From assembly GCA_018398575.1 (NCBI GenBank), contig JAGTXZ010000010.1, positions 124,001 through 188,000 on the forward strand: a DNA stretch of 64,000 bases. Direction: 5' to 3'. The position numbers and the translations under genes were made by a program. This document shows, piece after piece, positions 21,134 through 32,080 of this stretch (position 1 is its first letter; every line of letters starts with the position of its first letter). This stretch comes from Ampelomyces quisqualis. Lineage: Eukaryota > Ascomycota > Dothideomycetes > Pleosporales > Phaeosphaeriaceae. The notes beneath the pieces were generated by a model. That model did not search any database. It was not told the origin of the DNA and was given only the letters and a program-made list of their open reading frames with translations.

Positions 21134-22513
21134 ATGGAAGCACTACCCAACGAGCTACTCTTCCAAATTGCTACACACCTTGACACCGAAGCACCTTCCA
21201 TCACGAAATTTGCACACGAGCCGACCACGCACCTTACCGAATCCGAGTCCACTCCGCTAAAGTTCCTCTCTCTTGTATCACGGCGCTGGCGCAAAGTTAC
21301 CCTCCCACTACTCTTCCACTACGTACGGATCACCCTAGACGAAGAACCTCAATGGGTGCCAGTCGACGCTCGATTGGTGGATAGTATGCAAACTCAATTG
21401 AGGAAGCTGAGCAACCATGAGTTTCAGATCTATCACAAGATGCGTAGCAAGTTCAAGAGCAGTTCAACATTTGCGTATGACGAGGCTTTTGATGACCTGC
21501 TCATCAATTTGTGCCGGATTCAAGACGGAGATGATTTTCTCAAAGCTGTACCGCACATCCTTTGGCTCCCGCATCTTTCGAGCATGTTTGACAAGTTTGC
21601 GAGGTTTGTCGTGCAGTATGACCTAAAGCATCATGTCAAGAGTGTGGTGGTGCATACCGACAAGGAGTACGAATTGCGTCATGTCAGCACAGCTGATGCG
21701 CCCTTGGGTCGCGCAGTCGCCGATATCTGGTCCTCCATCTTTCAACACCTAGAGCCTACCCGGGTTGTAGTTGCTGCCCCACCAGCTACTCTTGCTGGAC
21801 TTCTGGATACGCAAATGCTCAGCGCAGATGCCTGGGCATTCGACATGAAGATGCACTACATGGAGCTTATACAGCCTCGACCTCTTGACGGAGAACATGC
21901 CAATTCCAACCCGCAATTTAAGAATCCGACTTTGATTCTCCAGCGGCCATGGAGTCACCTAGGATACAACGAAGGCTCATCAATAACTGCGTACAGCACA
22001 TACGAATACCATCTCAAACAATCACCAAAAATGCTTTATCTCCTTCTCGTTCGCCTGGCAAAAGAAGTTGAGTCTAGCCACAACCTCAGTTCCTTCAGCT
22101 TCACCGGCATATTCCCTTTTGTCACGAACATCACCGCCATCATCCGCGCTCTCCACAAAATCCCATCCATCAAACAACTAAGTTTCCAGCTCGCACCCGG
22201 TCCGGAAAACAACGCGCTCGACGATGCAAAGCGCATGGGTCGAGCCCAGCGAACCGACTTCTGGCTCGAGTGGAACGAAAGCTACAAAGTCCTCGCCGCC
22301 TACCTGGGCGTCCTGGACCTCCCCGACGGCGCGGAATTCCGCAGCAGGGACTGCAGAAACGCACAGCTCGCGCACGAAGTCACGGCATACATTGAGCTCC
22401 TACAACAGCGCGGCGCCGGGTGGCGCAAAAGTACCGTGGAAGCAGGCGCGTGGTACCGCGAGTACGCCCTCGATCGAGACGTGGGTCCTCTGGCGCAAGC
22501 AGATATTATCTGA
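21134..22513 (+). CDS. F-box-like protein of unknown target
   Basis: A 459-codon single exon. It opens MEALPNELLFQIATHLD, the first helix pattern of an F-box (LPxELLxxIxxHL). The next helices (LKFLSLVSRRWRKVTLPLLFHYVRI) match the LxLVSRRWRxxxxPLLF pattern of fungal F-box proteins. An acidic insert of about 25 residues separates the two halves. The remaining 400 residues are helical with no known repeat. F-box proteins link substrates to SCF ubiquitin ligases, and many pleosporalean genomes have large families of this kind. The target is unknown. Confidence 0.75.
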   Translation: MEALPNELLFQIATHLDTEAPSITKFAHEPTTHLTESESTPLKFLSLVSRRWRKVTLPLLFHYVRITLDEEPQWVPVDARLVDSMQTQLRKLSNHEFQIYHKMRSKFKSSSTFAYDEAFDDLLINLCRIQDGDDFLKAVPHILWLPHLSSMFDKFARFVVQYDLKHHVKSVVVHTDKEYELRHVSTADAPLGRAVADIWSSIFQHLEPTRVVVAAPPATLAGLLDTQMLSADAWAFDMKMHYMELIQPRPLDGEHANSNPQFKNPTLILQRPWSHLGYNEGSSITAYSTYEYHLKQSPKMLYLLLVRLAKEVESSHNLSSFSFTGIFPFVTNITAIIRALHKIPSIKQLSFQLAPGPENNALDDAKRMGRAQRTDFWLEWNESYKVLAAYLGVLDLPDGAEFRSRDCRNAQLAHEVTAYIELLQQRGAGWRKSTVEAGAWYREYALDRDVGPLAQADII

Positions 22514-23011
22514 ACACATGTCGTGCATGTGAGAGCGATGATGTGTGTCGTGTACCGCGATAGACAGCAGTTCGTGTACAAGGCCATGGCATCAACTCTA
22601 GATCCAATCTACCTTTACAGCCGCCTTCCTCGTCCCTTCAGCGCAAAAGTGCAATGTCTCAGACGGGGAGCGTGTACGGCCGGTAAATTTGGCAAAAGGG
22701 GGGGAGGGAATATAGATGCGCGGGAGGAAGAGGAGTGAAGGCTATTGAGAAATTGAATATGGCATGGGACTAGGAGAGAAAAGGACGATGTGTTGCATGC
22801 AAAAGTTGCGGAATCTCTTGGCCTGCACGATTTTTATTTTTGCAAACAACAGATGGAGGGGTGCTTAAATACAAAATAGTCGGAGAGCTGGCTGCATGCG
22901 GTCTGGTTTATCTGTCTGGACTTGATTACGTATTATTCTGTATCCTATGCTGCGCATTTCCTTTGAACACTATTCTTAACAATAACTCCACTCTTTCAAA
23001 CTTCCCTGTGC
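22514..23011. other. Convergent 3' intergenic gap
   Basis: Between the F-box-like gene and shg1, tail to tail. Nothing beyond the 3' UTRs is seen. Confidence 0.5.
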
Positions 23012-25394
23012 TCATCGCCGTCGATCACGACTTCGGCTTCGAGTCCGACTTCTTGCACGCCTTCTTCTGTCGCCATCGTCTCTCCTTCTGTCTCTGTCTC
23101 TGTTCCTGTCGCGACTTCGACTTCTCGCCCTCGCCTTCTTCTCGGGAGATTTCTCATCACCGCCGCCACCGCCGGGAATGTATCGATCGGACTCGTCGAA
23201 GCGGTTGCCTTTGGGACGACTTCCTCCTGCTTCCCAGCGGTCGTACTCGCGGGCCCTGTAGCTCCTGTTACGGTCGCGGCTGTCATCGCGCTTTCGGGGT
23301 CGGCTGTCATCGCGCTTTCGGGGTCGGCTGTCATCGCGCTTTCGGGGTCGGCTGTCATCGCGCTTTTGGGGTCGGCTGTCATCGCGCTTTCGGGGTCGGC
23401 TGTCATCGCGCTTTCGGGGTCGGCTGTCATCACGCTTTCGGGGTCGGCTGTCGTCACGCTTACGATCTCGGCTTTCGTCAAGTTTGCGGTCTTCGGTGGT
23501 GGGCGCTATTGGTGTAGCCGTCACTCCAGTTGCAGCTCCTGCTGCGGCTACAGCTTCTCCGTCTGCTCCTCCTACTGGGACGTACCGATCAATACCATCC
23601 GGACTTCTAGACCGGGAATGGCGTGGACGACGTGCAGGTGGGGTGTGTCCACGAGCTACACGATCACCACGAGAGCGAGAGCGGCTTCGATCACGTCGGC
23701 GGTCGTGGTCACGGTCTTTAGGTGACGGGCTCCGTGAGTCGTAACGCGATTTGCGGCGTCTGACGTGGGTGGCTCGAGAACGACTTCGACTACCGCGACG
23801 AGATCGCTTATCGTCTCGATCATCGCGTGGTCTGTATGAATGCCTATCATCAGGCCTGCGAGATCGGCGATCATCTTCGATGCGAGACAGTCTGCGCTCA
23901 TAGCGACTTCCGCGTGATGGTGAGCGGCTTCTGCTGCGTTTCCTTGAGCGCACACTGCGCGCAACACTCGGTGAACGTCCACGCGAATTGGAAGGTAGCG
24001 AAGGCGCAGTGTCCCATCGAGAACGGCCTGTGGCGGCAGGCGACTTGTCTGCCGGTGGTGCATCCTCCATTGGTATATCTTCTTCATCAACGGGCGTTGT
24101 GGGCTCTTTACCAGGCGACAAAGCGGGTGATTGTGATTTGCTGCCAAGCTTTGCAAGCCGAGCAGCCACTGGATCCCTTGGAACAAGCGACTTGGGCGGT
24201 TGCGCTTTGCGCATTGGAGGCTCGAGGGACTCTGATCGGGCTAGAACTGGTCGCCGTCGAGACTTTTTCATCTGCTCACTCTCTTGAAGCAAAAGCTGCA
24301 GCGCCAAATCATCGTCTACCTTGACGTCTTCCGGTATGATGGAAGTTTTGCGCTCGCGTGACCTCGTCCTGCTCCGGCTTCTTCGCCGGCTTCTGTCGCG
24401 AGCTCGTGTTCGGTCTCTTGATCGGTGACGTTCAGGTGTCCTACTGCGCCTGCGTCCACCGCGAAATCGTCCACCACGGTCCCGGTCAAGCTCCTCTTTG
24501 AGGCGGCGCTCTCGTTCGGCGTCTTCCTCGCGGATCTTCTTGAGGCGGGCTTCACGATTTGCTTCGTGCTCATCCCTTTCTTTCTTCATACGAGCGCGTT
24601 CCTCTGCCTTTTCCTTGTCGATGCGCTCCCGTTCTTTGCGTCTGCGCTCGTCGTCCGCCCTTTCTCGCTCCTCCCGCTCTTTGCGCCTCCGCTCTTTTTC
24701 AGCCTTGCGCTCCTTCTCACGTGCTTCGTTTTGTTCCTTTTCTCGACGCTTGCGCTCCTCCTTCTTTGCCCTCTCTTCTCGTTCGATTTGACGCTGCAGC
24801 TCGAGCTCCTTTTCTCTCGCATCTTCGCGCTTCAGTCTCCGGGTCTCTGCCTCGTGCGCCCATTCCTCTTCGGACTTGCTTCCTCGCTGTTCCTCCTCAG
24901 CGGCGGCTTCTGCACCAACCTCAGCGATCCTGTACTCCCGCATCTTGGGCAGACCCTGTTGTTTGATCAAGTTGTCGAGCAAGGTGCTGACAGTGTGCAT
25001 GATGTTGCCGTAGATGTTGAGGCGCTCGCCCGCGCCTTCGATAAGTGTGGTCGCCATGCGAGGGTCTTTGGATAGTAATGACGGATTGCGGTCGGTCTCA
25101 GTCTCGACCAGGTCCTTGAGAGCCGACAGGAGGTCGTCTTTGGCCGGCTGCGGGATGGCAGGTTAGTGATGTGCAGGATTGTGGTAGGGCACTCGCACAT
25201 ACACTTGCTTCATACTGCGCCAGCAGCTCCTTGCGAATGCTGTCGTACTGGCCCTTTTTGCGAAACGTGTGGACCAGACTGTCGATGGCGGATCGCTTGG
25301 ATTGCGACAATGGTAATTCTGAAGGCCGCAGCTTCTTGCGCGTCTGCTGGGGCGCGTCGCCATCCAGCGCGCGCTTGCGACTGACTTCGGCCAT
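23012..25394 (-). CDS. shg1: COMPASS (Set1C) subunit Shg1 with a long RS-rich tail
   Basis: Two exons, 25203-25394 and 23012-25147, join across a 55-nt intron (GTATGT, CACTAAC, CGCAG), giving 775 residues. The N-terminal BOD1/SHG1 domain is clear: LVHTFRKKGQYDSIRKELLAQYEAS, then (after the join) AKDDLLSALKDLVETETDRN, and LIEGAGERLNIYGN (about residues 37-125). A charged coiled-coil of KER repeats (about 150-270) follows, then an SR/RS-rich disordered tail. Near residues 624-688 there are eight tandem KRDDSRPR-type octapeptides. Shg1 belongs to the H3K4 methyltransferase complex COMPASS. The RS tail also resembles splicing-factor tails and could point to RNA or speckle binding. The tail is much longer than in yeast Shg1 but common in filamentous ascomycetes. 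Confidence 0.85.
23277..23468 (-). repeat. In-frame 24-bp minisatellite in shg1
   Basis: Eight tandem 24-bp units (starts 23277, 23301, 23325, 23349, 23373, 23397, 23421, 23445) encode octapeptides of the KRDDSRPR type. Most units are near-identical at DNA level, including the same codons. One unit has CGA/CAA-type Arg-to-Gln variation (23349). A ninth unit is degenerate. Confidence 0.9.
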
Positions 25395-25763
25395 GGTGGT
25401 GAGCGAGCGTGGTTGAGTCCAGTGATGCGCCCAGCGCTGCAGGGGATCAGGAATGCGCGGGAGGCTGATGCGGCTACGAGTGATTGTACCTTGGCTGCAA
25501 TAGTTAGGCCACAGCCAGTGAGCGGGTGGTGATGTCAAAGCAAGAGTAAAAGCGAGAGTGAAAGCGAGAGTGAAAGCGAGATGTGGTGGTATGGAGTACG
25601 ACGTCGGCTGCTCTGCTGCACGGGCACGTGAGTCCTTGGCAAATCAATCGGAGCCTCGCAAACCACCCGCCCGCCGCCGCCGACGACTCCATCGTGCCTG
25701 CCAGTCGCCCATTGTATCTGTGAGCACAGCCACGGATACATCACATCACGTTACACCCCCACC
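25395..25763. promoter_or_regulatory. Divergent promoter region between shg1 and the small mitochondrial-type gene
   Basis: 370-bp gap between opposite starts. It includes a 12-bp tandem repeat (unit GAGTGAAAGCGA, about 3-4 copies) at 25536-25580. Confidence 0.5.
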
Positions 25764-26102
25764 ATGGTGCACAAAGTCCTCTTCTGGAGCGGTCTCGGTA
25801 ACGCCCTCACCACCTGCGCACCCCGCCAGAGTGCCTGCTAACAGCAGCTGCCCTCTACAGGCATCGCCGCACGACTATGGCAGCTCGGCATTGAAATGCG
25901 CCCGCTCTTCAACAAGGAATCGCTCTGGGTCTATCCCATCTACGCGGGCATCGGTGGCAGCTTCGGCTACTGGCTCATGGGTGTCGAGCACCGCCAATTC
26001 CGACTTCTAGCCGACCGACGAGACCAACTGCTCGAGAAGCGGGCACGCAGGAAGGAGCGCGAAGCGGCCGCCAGCACAGCAGGAGCGAGCGAGCACTCGT
26101 AG
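25764..26102 (+). CDS. Small mitochondrial membrane protein, complex I accessory-subunit-like (tentative)
   Basis: Two exons, 25764-25797 and 25861-26102, join across a 63-nt intron (GTAACG, TGCTAAC, TACAG), giving 91 residues. The chain opens MVHKVLFWSGLG and continues ARLWQLGIEMRPLF. It has one membrane-spanning stretch near residues 33-48 (VYPIYAGIGGSFGYWL), then a charged basic tail (RRDQLLEKRARRKERE) that is likely helical. A small, single-span, basic-tailed protein of this kind resembles accessory subunits of fungal mitochondrial NADH:ubiquinone oxidoreductase, but I recognise the pattern and not a specific subunit. The coding call is firm; the function is tentative. Confidence 0.75.
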
Positions 26103-26639
26103 ATCGGTGGACGGGCGGAGAAACACACTTGGGGCCAAGGGCGTGGTCGGGGCATTCGAAACTCGTCGAAGACGTGGGGATGCAGACCGCCGTTGGCATG
26201 GATGCGTTCGGTCCCAGCTACCGCGTCATGGAAGCGTGTGGTGCGGAGGAGCAATAGCACGCATGTGAGCAAAACAGATACACGCGCATTGATAGCTTCA
26301 CGATTTCATTCGAGCTGAGGACTCGCGCTGTACGGACCTCATAAAATCCAAAACCTGTTACAACCAAACTACAAGAGCAGTTGCAGTCCCGATCCGCGCT
26401 CAAAATGCGAGATATTGGTCCAGCCGCGCGTGATTCGTCGTATGCTACTGGACAGTCTAGGGAGGCCTGGTGCATGACTCTTGCACCAGCTATTTCGAGC
26501 CCGTGAAAGAACAGCCTTGCCTTGCGAAAACAACACTCGGTCACAAGCATCATGGCTTGATGAACATGGCCACGACCCGTAGTGGTCAATAATCCTCATT
26601 CCTACGACGACGACAACAACAACAACAACCCGCCTCAGC
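26103..26639. other. Intergenic region upstream of the CofD-like gene
   Basis: Head-to-tail gap of 540 bp. The last 40 bp hold an (AAC)n run (about 26607-26628) in the presumed 5' UTR. No gene seen. Confidence 0.5.
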
Positions 26640-28246
26640 ATGTCTTCCGATGCCGAGGTTTTCTTGACGCTCAATGGCGGCACTTCAACACCCGTGCAGA
26701 TGAGCAATAACAGCTTCAAGTCAAAAGGTATCGTCGTCTTCTCCGGCGGCAGTGCTGCAAACAACCTCGTCGATGTTTTCAGCACCGTCAGGGAAGACAA
26801 AAGGTGTCCACTGAGTTACATCATCCCTATCAGCGATAATGGCGGAAGCTCGTCTGAGCTCATCAGGGTGTTTGGCGGACCAGGTGCGCAATGTTACCAC
26901 AATTGCAGCTGCAACACTAACCTGATTTAGGCATTGGAGACGTGCGAAGTATGTTCCAAATCCAACCAGAGGCTACGTGCGCTTATCAACTTGGCCAGGT
27001 CGTCTCGTGCGCTTGATCCCGGATGACCCAGATAATGACCAGAGTGAAAAAGCGGCCATCAAGGCATTCTTCAACCACCGGTTGCCAAAAGAGCGCAACA
27101 CAGCAAGGCAAGAGTGGCTCGAGATCATCGAGGCAGAGCACGCGCTCTGGGCCAACATCTCGACAGCAAAGAAAGAGCTGATTCGATCCATTCTGAACCT
27201 CGTTGCATTCGAGATCATCAAGCGTCGTAGACCGTCGTCGAGTTTCGACTTTTCCGGCGCTAGTATCGGCAATCTATTCTTGACTGGGTGAGTATTTACG
27301 GCGCTTTCAAACTTTGGAATATCGATCAACTAACAAGCGATGCAGTGCCCGCCTCTTCACTGGCTCGTTTGAGTCAGCAATATATCTTCTGTCTAGCATC
27401 TGCTCAGTCCCCAGCCACACCTCCGTGCTGCCGGTGATCAACACCAACTTCACCCACCACATATCCGTCAGCCTAGCAAACGGCGACATCATCACTGGTC
27501 AAAATTCTATATCGCATCCCTCCATCTCCACCGCACTCGAGTTTGGCGGTGCTCCCGGCTACGATGAAGTTGAAGAACACGACCGAATCGAAGATGCAAA
27601 TCTCCCCGGATCTCTCCCTACCCTTCGCAAGCAATACATGACCTTTTCCAAAGCCGACGAAGAAGAACTACCCGCGCGCATCGAGCGATTATGGTACATC
27701 AACCCCTACGGCCAGGAGATCCGACTGGCTGCGAATCCCATGGTCCTGAGCGCCCTGGACAACGCACAAACTGTACTCTACAGCATCGGCTCCCTCTACA
27801 CATCCATCGTCCCCTCTCTCATCCTCAAAGGAATCGGCACAGCAATCAGTAGCCCTTCCATCCGCTACAAAATCCTCATCCTCAACTCCACCATCGATCG
27901 TGAAACCGGGCCTTCCACAAACCCTTACTCCGCACTCGACTTCATCGGCGCCATCGTCAAGGCCTGCGAGGAATCAAAGGGAAATCAACATCCTTGCCAA
28001 CAGTCGGAATATCGCAACTATGTCACGCATCTTATTCACCTACAAGGTCCCGGCACGCCGGCGGTGGACAAGGAGACATTAAAAGGCTTGGGCATCGAGG
28101 CGATTAGAGTGTACGGCAGGAAGAATGAGGGAGAAGGGTTTGTCAGGTACGATGCGAGAGGGCTGATTCAGGCGCTGCAAGTTACCATGGGCAAAGGGGA
28201 AAGGAAGCCGAGTCGGAGGAATACTTTGGTCGGAAGAGTCGAGTAG
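26640..28246 (+). CDS. CofD-like / UPF0052 protein
   Basis: Four exons: 26640-26883, 26931-26948 (an 18-nt micro-exon), 26999-27287 and 27346-28246, giving 483 residues. The introns are 47, 50 and 58 nt, and all joins keep phase. The N-terminal Rossmann-like GIVVFSGGSAANNLVDVF and PISDNGGSSSELIRVFGGPGIGDVRSRLVRL (restored across two introns) are the hallmark GGT/SDxGGSSG motifs of the CofD/UPF0052 family. LFLTGARLFTGSFESAIYLLSS and SPSIRYKILILNSTIDRET match later motifs. Bacterial and archaeal CofD transfers phospholactate or phosphoenolpyruvate in F420 synthesis. Fungi lack F420, and the role of these homologues is unknown; a nucleotide-sugar or morphogenesis role like bacterial YvcK is possible. 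Skipping the 18-nt exon would lose the conserved IGDVR segment. Confidence 0.88.
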
Positions 28247-28595
28247 GTAGGTAGCGTAGATTTACGAATCGCTAGTCAAATACGCAGACACTGACATTTA
28301 TGAATCAAAATCCTCCTCTTTCCGTCTCGTGCCCTCTCGTGAGGTGTTGCATACATGACATTTGCGCGATTCACGTGATGATTGTGTAAGCGTCTTGGCG
28401 ATACATTCGTCGCTCCTGCCTTCTCCGTTTGCAAGGTCCTCTGTTCGTCCCGCGTACCTTGCCTTGCAATGTTGTGGGCGTATTCGAAATGTACAGACCA
28501 ATAGTCTTCCGCGGGTCCGTTTTTCTACTACTGCTTGTAAAAAGAGAGTCTTCGACGAGGGGGCCGGTGGTGGGTGTACGGCGCTCGACGAAAGG
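28247..28595. other. Convergent 3' intergenic gap
   Basis: 350 bp between the CofD-like and deaminase genes, tail to tail. Only 3' UTRs are expected. Confidence 0.5.
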
Positions 28596-30019
28596 CTAAA
28601 GTAGAGACTCATAACCATGCCAATCGGCGTACAGCCTTCTCAGTCGCGCCTTCTCTTCCGGGCCAGCGAATATCGAGTCAACGACTCGCTCACACAATTC
28701 CCTGACGTCATTGCGGCTAAGCGCAAAGTGTTGGGCAGCAAGATAATACTCCTGGGATAACGGACTGCAGAAGACGCCGACGTCGTCTGTCTGGTTTGCG
28801 TCAGCACACTCGAGATTACATGAGACCTCACAAGCTTGCGTACACAGAGAATTACTGGGACGCTGCTGTGTCTCCACATGCCGAAGTGATGATCACTATA
28901 AGTACCGGTAATCATCTTCGCATGTACATTGCAGCTCAGACATAGTTCGACGCCAATGTTGTCTTTTTCAATCATCTTTCGATACTCTTCTTTGACGTGG
29001 ATCACGTGTCCGAGCCGATCAGGATTCCACGACAGCAATGTGGAGAGTTCGGCATCAGTACCCGAGAGCTCGATTTCCGCAAAGTGCAACGTGATCTTCA
29101 GACCTGCTGCCTTTGCTCGTGCAAATGCTGGTGCAAATATGCGGACGTCGCCTTTGGCTGGGTCGCCACAGAGGTCGACGGCCACGACACCCGATGTTTG
29201 GTGTTTGATCGCGAGGTCAACGACTTGTTCGGCCTCGGCGATTGTGTTACGTCGGTCAATCGATAAGATCAGAGAGGCCCGCAGCGTGTTGAGCCCGTCA
29301 TTGTTGTGCATGTTGATGATGTCCAGGACAGTCCTGACATAGTCGTCCTTGGTCAAGGCAGCGGCAGGCATGGCTCTTGGGGTGGTGCGAAGCTCGAGAT
29401 AGACGACGCCATCTGCCTGGAAGTCTTGCAGGACTGCTTTGGTGGAGTGCCTGTTTCCATGAGCGATGGATTGTAAGTACTTGAGCGCAGCCCATACTGG
29501 ATGCTGGGCAGATTGCTGCACAGCGCATAGATGTACGATGAGAACAAGGGAAAGAATCTGACAGGTCATCAGTCTTTGACGTGGGAGACGGTGCCAGGTT
29601 CGACGGGTGTCTGCCAAACACCAAGCACGTGACCCGACGGCACTCTACTGAAGTTTGAACCCTGGTGTTCAAAGTTTATTTCGCCACGCCCCTCACAGCA
29701 CATGTGCACGCCCACGCCGCTATGTAGATGAACTTGGCCTACGTGTTGATGTCATAGTCGACCTTTCCTGCCGGAAGGGCAGCGAGGGGGTCTTCCAGGT
29801 CCAGCGCAGCGTCCTGGACCGGTCGCGTCGCCCAAATGTCGTGCAAACATTCCCGGCTGATGCTGCCAGTGAGGTGTGCATGGAGCTGAGGTGGGTCGAG
29901 TTAGCAGGGCTGCGAACGGAGGCGCTTTGAAATCAAGGAGGCTGGCGAAATACCTCAATCTTTGGCAGGCGCTGGACAAACTCCAGGTCGACGGGACGAG
30001 AGGGAGTCGCAGCAGCCAT
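28596..30019 (-). CDS. Adenosine-deaminase-like protein (ADAL type, N6-methyl-AMP deaminase)
   Basis: Five exons, 29954-30019, 29743-29885, 29498-29557, 28844-29450 and 28596-28790, give 356 residues, the family's usual length. The introns are 68, 185, 47 and 53 nt; intron 2 is unusually long for this window. The metal and catalytic motifs are all present after splicing: LPKIELHAHLTGSIS (HxH), LCGDP, HFAEIE, DRLGHVIHV, CLSCNVHAKM and TDDVGVFCSPLSQEYYLAA. The TDD motif appears only when intron 4 is removed, which supports the model. ADAL enzymes remove methylamine from N6-methyl-AMP, a clean-up step for m6A-derived nucleotides. An older annotation would call it adenosine deaminase. It is divergent from the G-beta gene. 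Confidence 0.92.
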
Positions 30020-30750
30020 GGCCGGCGAACTAGAGCGGCCTATATTGGGGGCGCCCCTGAGCCCTGATGGCGCCTCGCAAGGCAGATGGGATTCGGGGAG
30101 ATGGCGAGCAAATACTGCAGTCCGCCGGCCCGTGGTGGTGGTGAGGCGGCTTTGGGTTAGCAGCCCGCGCGCTACCCGTCGACGGACGAATGAGCGGCGA
30201 GCCGCCCAAAGAGGAGGTGCAGGAGAGATTGCAGCGCGCGCGCCCTCTTCGTCAACGTCCTGGCCGCTCGCAGGAGACATCACGCTTTTCTCCTTCACAC
30301 TCACAGCCCGCCGCCGCATCGCAGTCCAGACGCCGCGCCCCCCCGCATTCCTGCACGAGTGCTGCCCATTAGTGCTCCGTATTGTCGGCGGTTCCGGCGC
30401 TTGGGTTCGAACGTCGCCCTTTGAGGTCCAGCTGGTGTTTCTCGGCTAGCCAAGCAAGCCCACCCCCGGGCCGCTCTCGTACCTCTCATCTCCAGCTCTC
30501 CGCTGCACCGCTCCCATCCCCAAGCCCCCCACGACCCGCCGTCTGCCGTCGCTCACTGTGCGCACGCAATTGCATCAGCTCTGCGCGCCTCCGTCGCCGT
30601 CGCCAGGCCGCTTGTCCGCTGCTCCACGCCTCGCCCCCGGTATCCGGGCTGCCGCGTCCTGCAACGGCCCCTGGATTGCCTGCCTCGCCATCTCGCGTCT
30701 CTCGCGACCCGACCCCCAAAGCCTGGCCGTAACACCGTAGCGTGCCCACC
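30020..30750. promoter_or_regulatory. Divergent promoter and leader region between the ADAL-type gene and the G-beta gene
   Basis: 730-bp GC-rich gap between start codons. The G-beta side is pyrimidine-rich, as expected for a leader. Open frames here (for example 30382-30732) are low-complexity and end just before the G-beta ATG, so I treat them as 5' UTR. Confidence 0.5.
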
Positions 30751-32080
30751 ATGAACCAAGAATCCATCCAGCAGAAAATCCAGATCGCACGGCGCGATGC
30801 CGAGGCCCTCAAGGACAGGATAAAAAGGAAGAAGGACGAGCTCGCTGACACAACCCGTACGTCCCCCCCCCCCCCCGCCCCCCGGCCTGGCCACGCCCTG
30901 CGCCTCGAGAGCCCCCAATGCTAACCACCTGTCTGCAGTTCGCGATGTCGCGCGCGACCGCGTCGAGGCCCTGCCGCGCCTCACCATGAAGACGAAGCGC
31001 ACCCTCAAAGGCCATCTCGCCAAGATCTACGCCATGCACTGGTCCACCGACCGACGACATCTCGTGTCTGCCTCGCAAGACGGCAAGCTCATCATCTGGG
31101 ATGCCTACACTACAAACAAAGTCCACGCCATCCCCCTGCGATCATCGTGGGTCATGACCTGCGCCTACTCGCCGTCTGGCAACTACGTCGCATGCGGTGG
31201 TCTCGACAATATCTGCTCCATCTACAACCTGTCTGCGCGCGAAGGTCCGACGCGCGTGGCGCGCGAGCTGTCTGGCCACTCGGGCTACCTCAGTTGCTGC
31301 AGATTTATCAGCGACAAGCGTATCCTCACCTCCTCGGGCGACATGACGTGCGTGCTCTGGGACCTGGAAACTGGCTCCAAAATGCACGAGTTCGCGGACC
31401 ACCTTGGCGACGTGATGAGCTTGAGCATCAACCCTCTCGACCACAACCAGTTCGTGTCTGGCGCGTGCGATGCCTTTGCTAAGCTGTGGGACATCCGCCA
31501 GCAGAAGTGCGTCCAGACATTCGCTGCTCACGACTCGGACATCAATGCCATCCAGTTCTTCCCCAACGGAAATGCGTTTGGTACTGGTTCGGACGACGCA
31601 TCCTGCCGTCTTTTCGATATTCGCGCCGATCGTGAGCTTGCTTCGTACCAGGTACGCCTCCCCGCACCCTGCGCCCCTTCACGTTTGCCTTTCAGGTCAC
31701 TAACTGTTTGTGTAGATTCCGGAACCCGTTTGCGGTATTACGTCTGTCGCCTTCTCTGTGTCTGGACGTTTGCTCTTTGCGGGGTACGACGATTTCGAGT
31801 GCAAGGTACGCAGCAAATATCATGATCAAGAAAGCCAATGCTAACAGATGTCTAGGTATGGGACGTCCTGCGCGGCGAGCGTGTAGGCACATTGCAAGGA
31901 CACGACAACCGAGTCAGCTGTCTGGGCGTAAGTAACGACGCGCTCAGTCTCTGCACCGGTTCATGGGACTCCATGGTAAGTTTCACGCGCTACTTGATGC
32001 CACGCGCTACTTGATGCCACGCGCTACTTGATGCCACGTCGACGATTGCTAATTTGACACAGCTGCGCATCTGGGCCTGA
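30751..32080 (+). CDS. gnb1: Heterotrimeric G-protein beta subunit
   Basis: Five exons: 30751-30856, 30939-31651, 31716-31805, 31856-31975 and 32063-32080 (18 nt), giving 348 residues. The introns are 82, 64, 50 and 87 nt. The N-terminal coiled coil (MNQESIQQKIQIARRDAEALKDRIKRKKDELAD), which pairs with G-gamma, is followed by seven WD40 blades. Blade ends such as LIIWD, SIYNL, CVLWD, AKLWD, CRLFD, CKVWD and LRIWA are all visible. The protein carries signals from GPCRs to growth, conidiation, mating and, in plant pathogens, virulence programmes. The length and exon layout are those of ascomycete G-beta genes. Intron 4 holds a 17-bp tandem repeat. Confidence 0.97.
31984..32034. repeat. 17-bp tandem repeat in G-beta intron 4
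   Basis: Three exact copies of CACGCGCTACTTGATGC, back to back, inside the intron 31976-32062 and upstream of its branch site (TTGCTAAT). Confidence 0.9.

Noticed and set aside
22840..23517. 225-codon + strand frame with CHRAFGVG repeats
   Set aside because: It is the reverse complement of the 24-bp shg1 minisatellite; the sense strand gives a coherent RS-rich Shg1 tail.
29648..29670. tRNA B-box-like GGGTTCAAAC on the minus strand
   Set aside because: Lies inside the 185-nt intron of the ADAL-type gene; no A box, acceptor pairing or anticodon arm could be formed.
30382..30732. 116-codon frame just before the G-beta ATG
   Set aside because: Pro/Arg/Ser low complexity from a pyrimidine-rich leader; it stops 18 bp before the real start.
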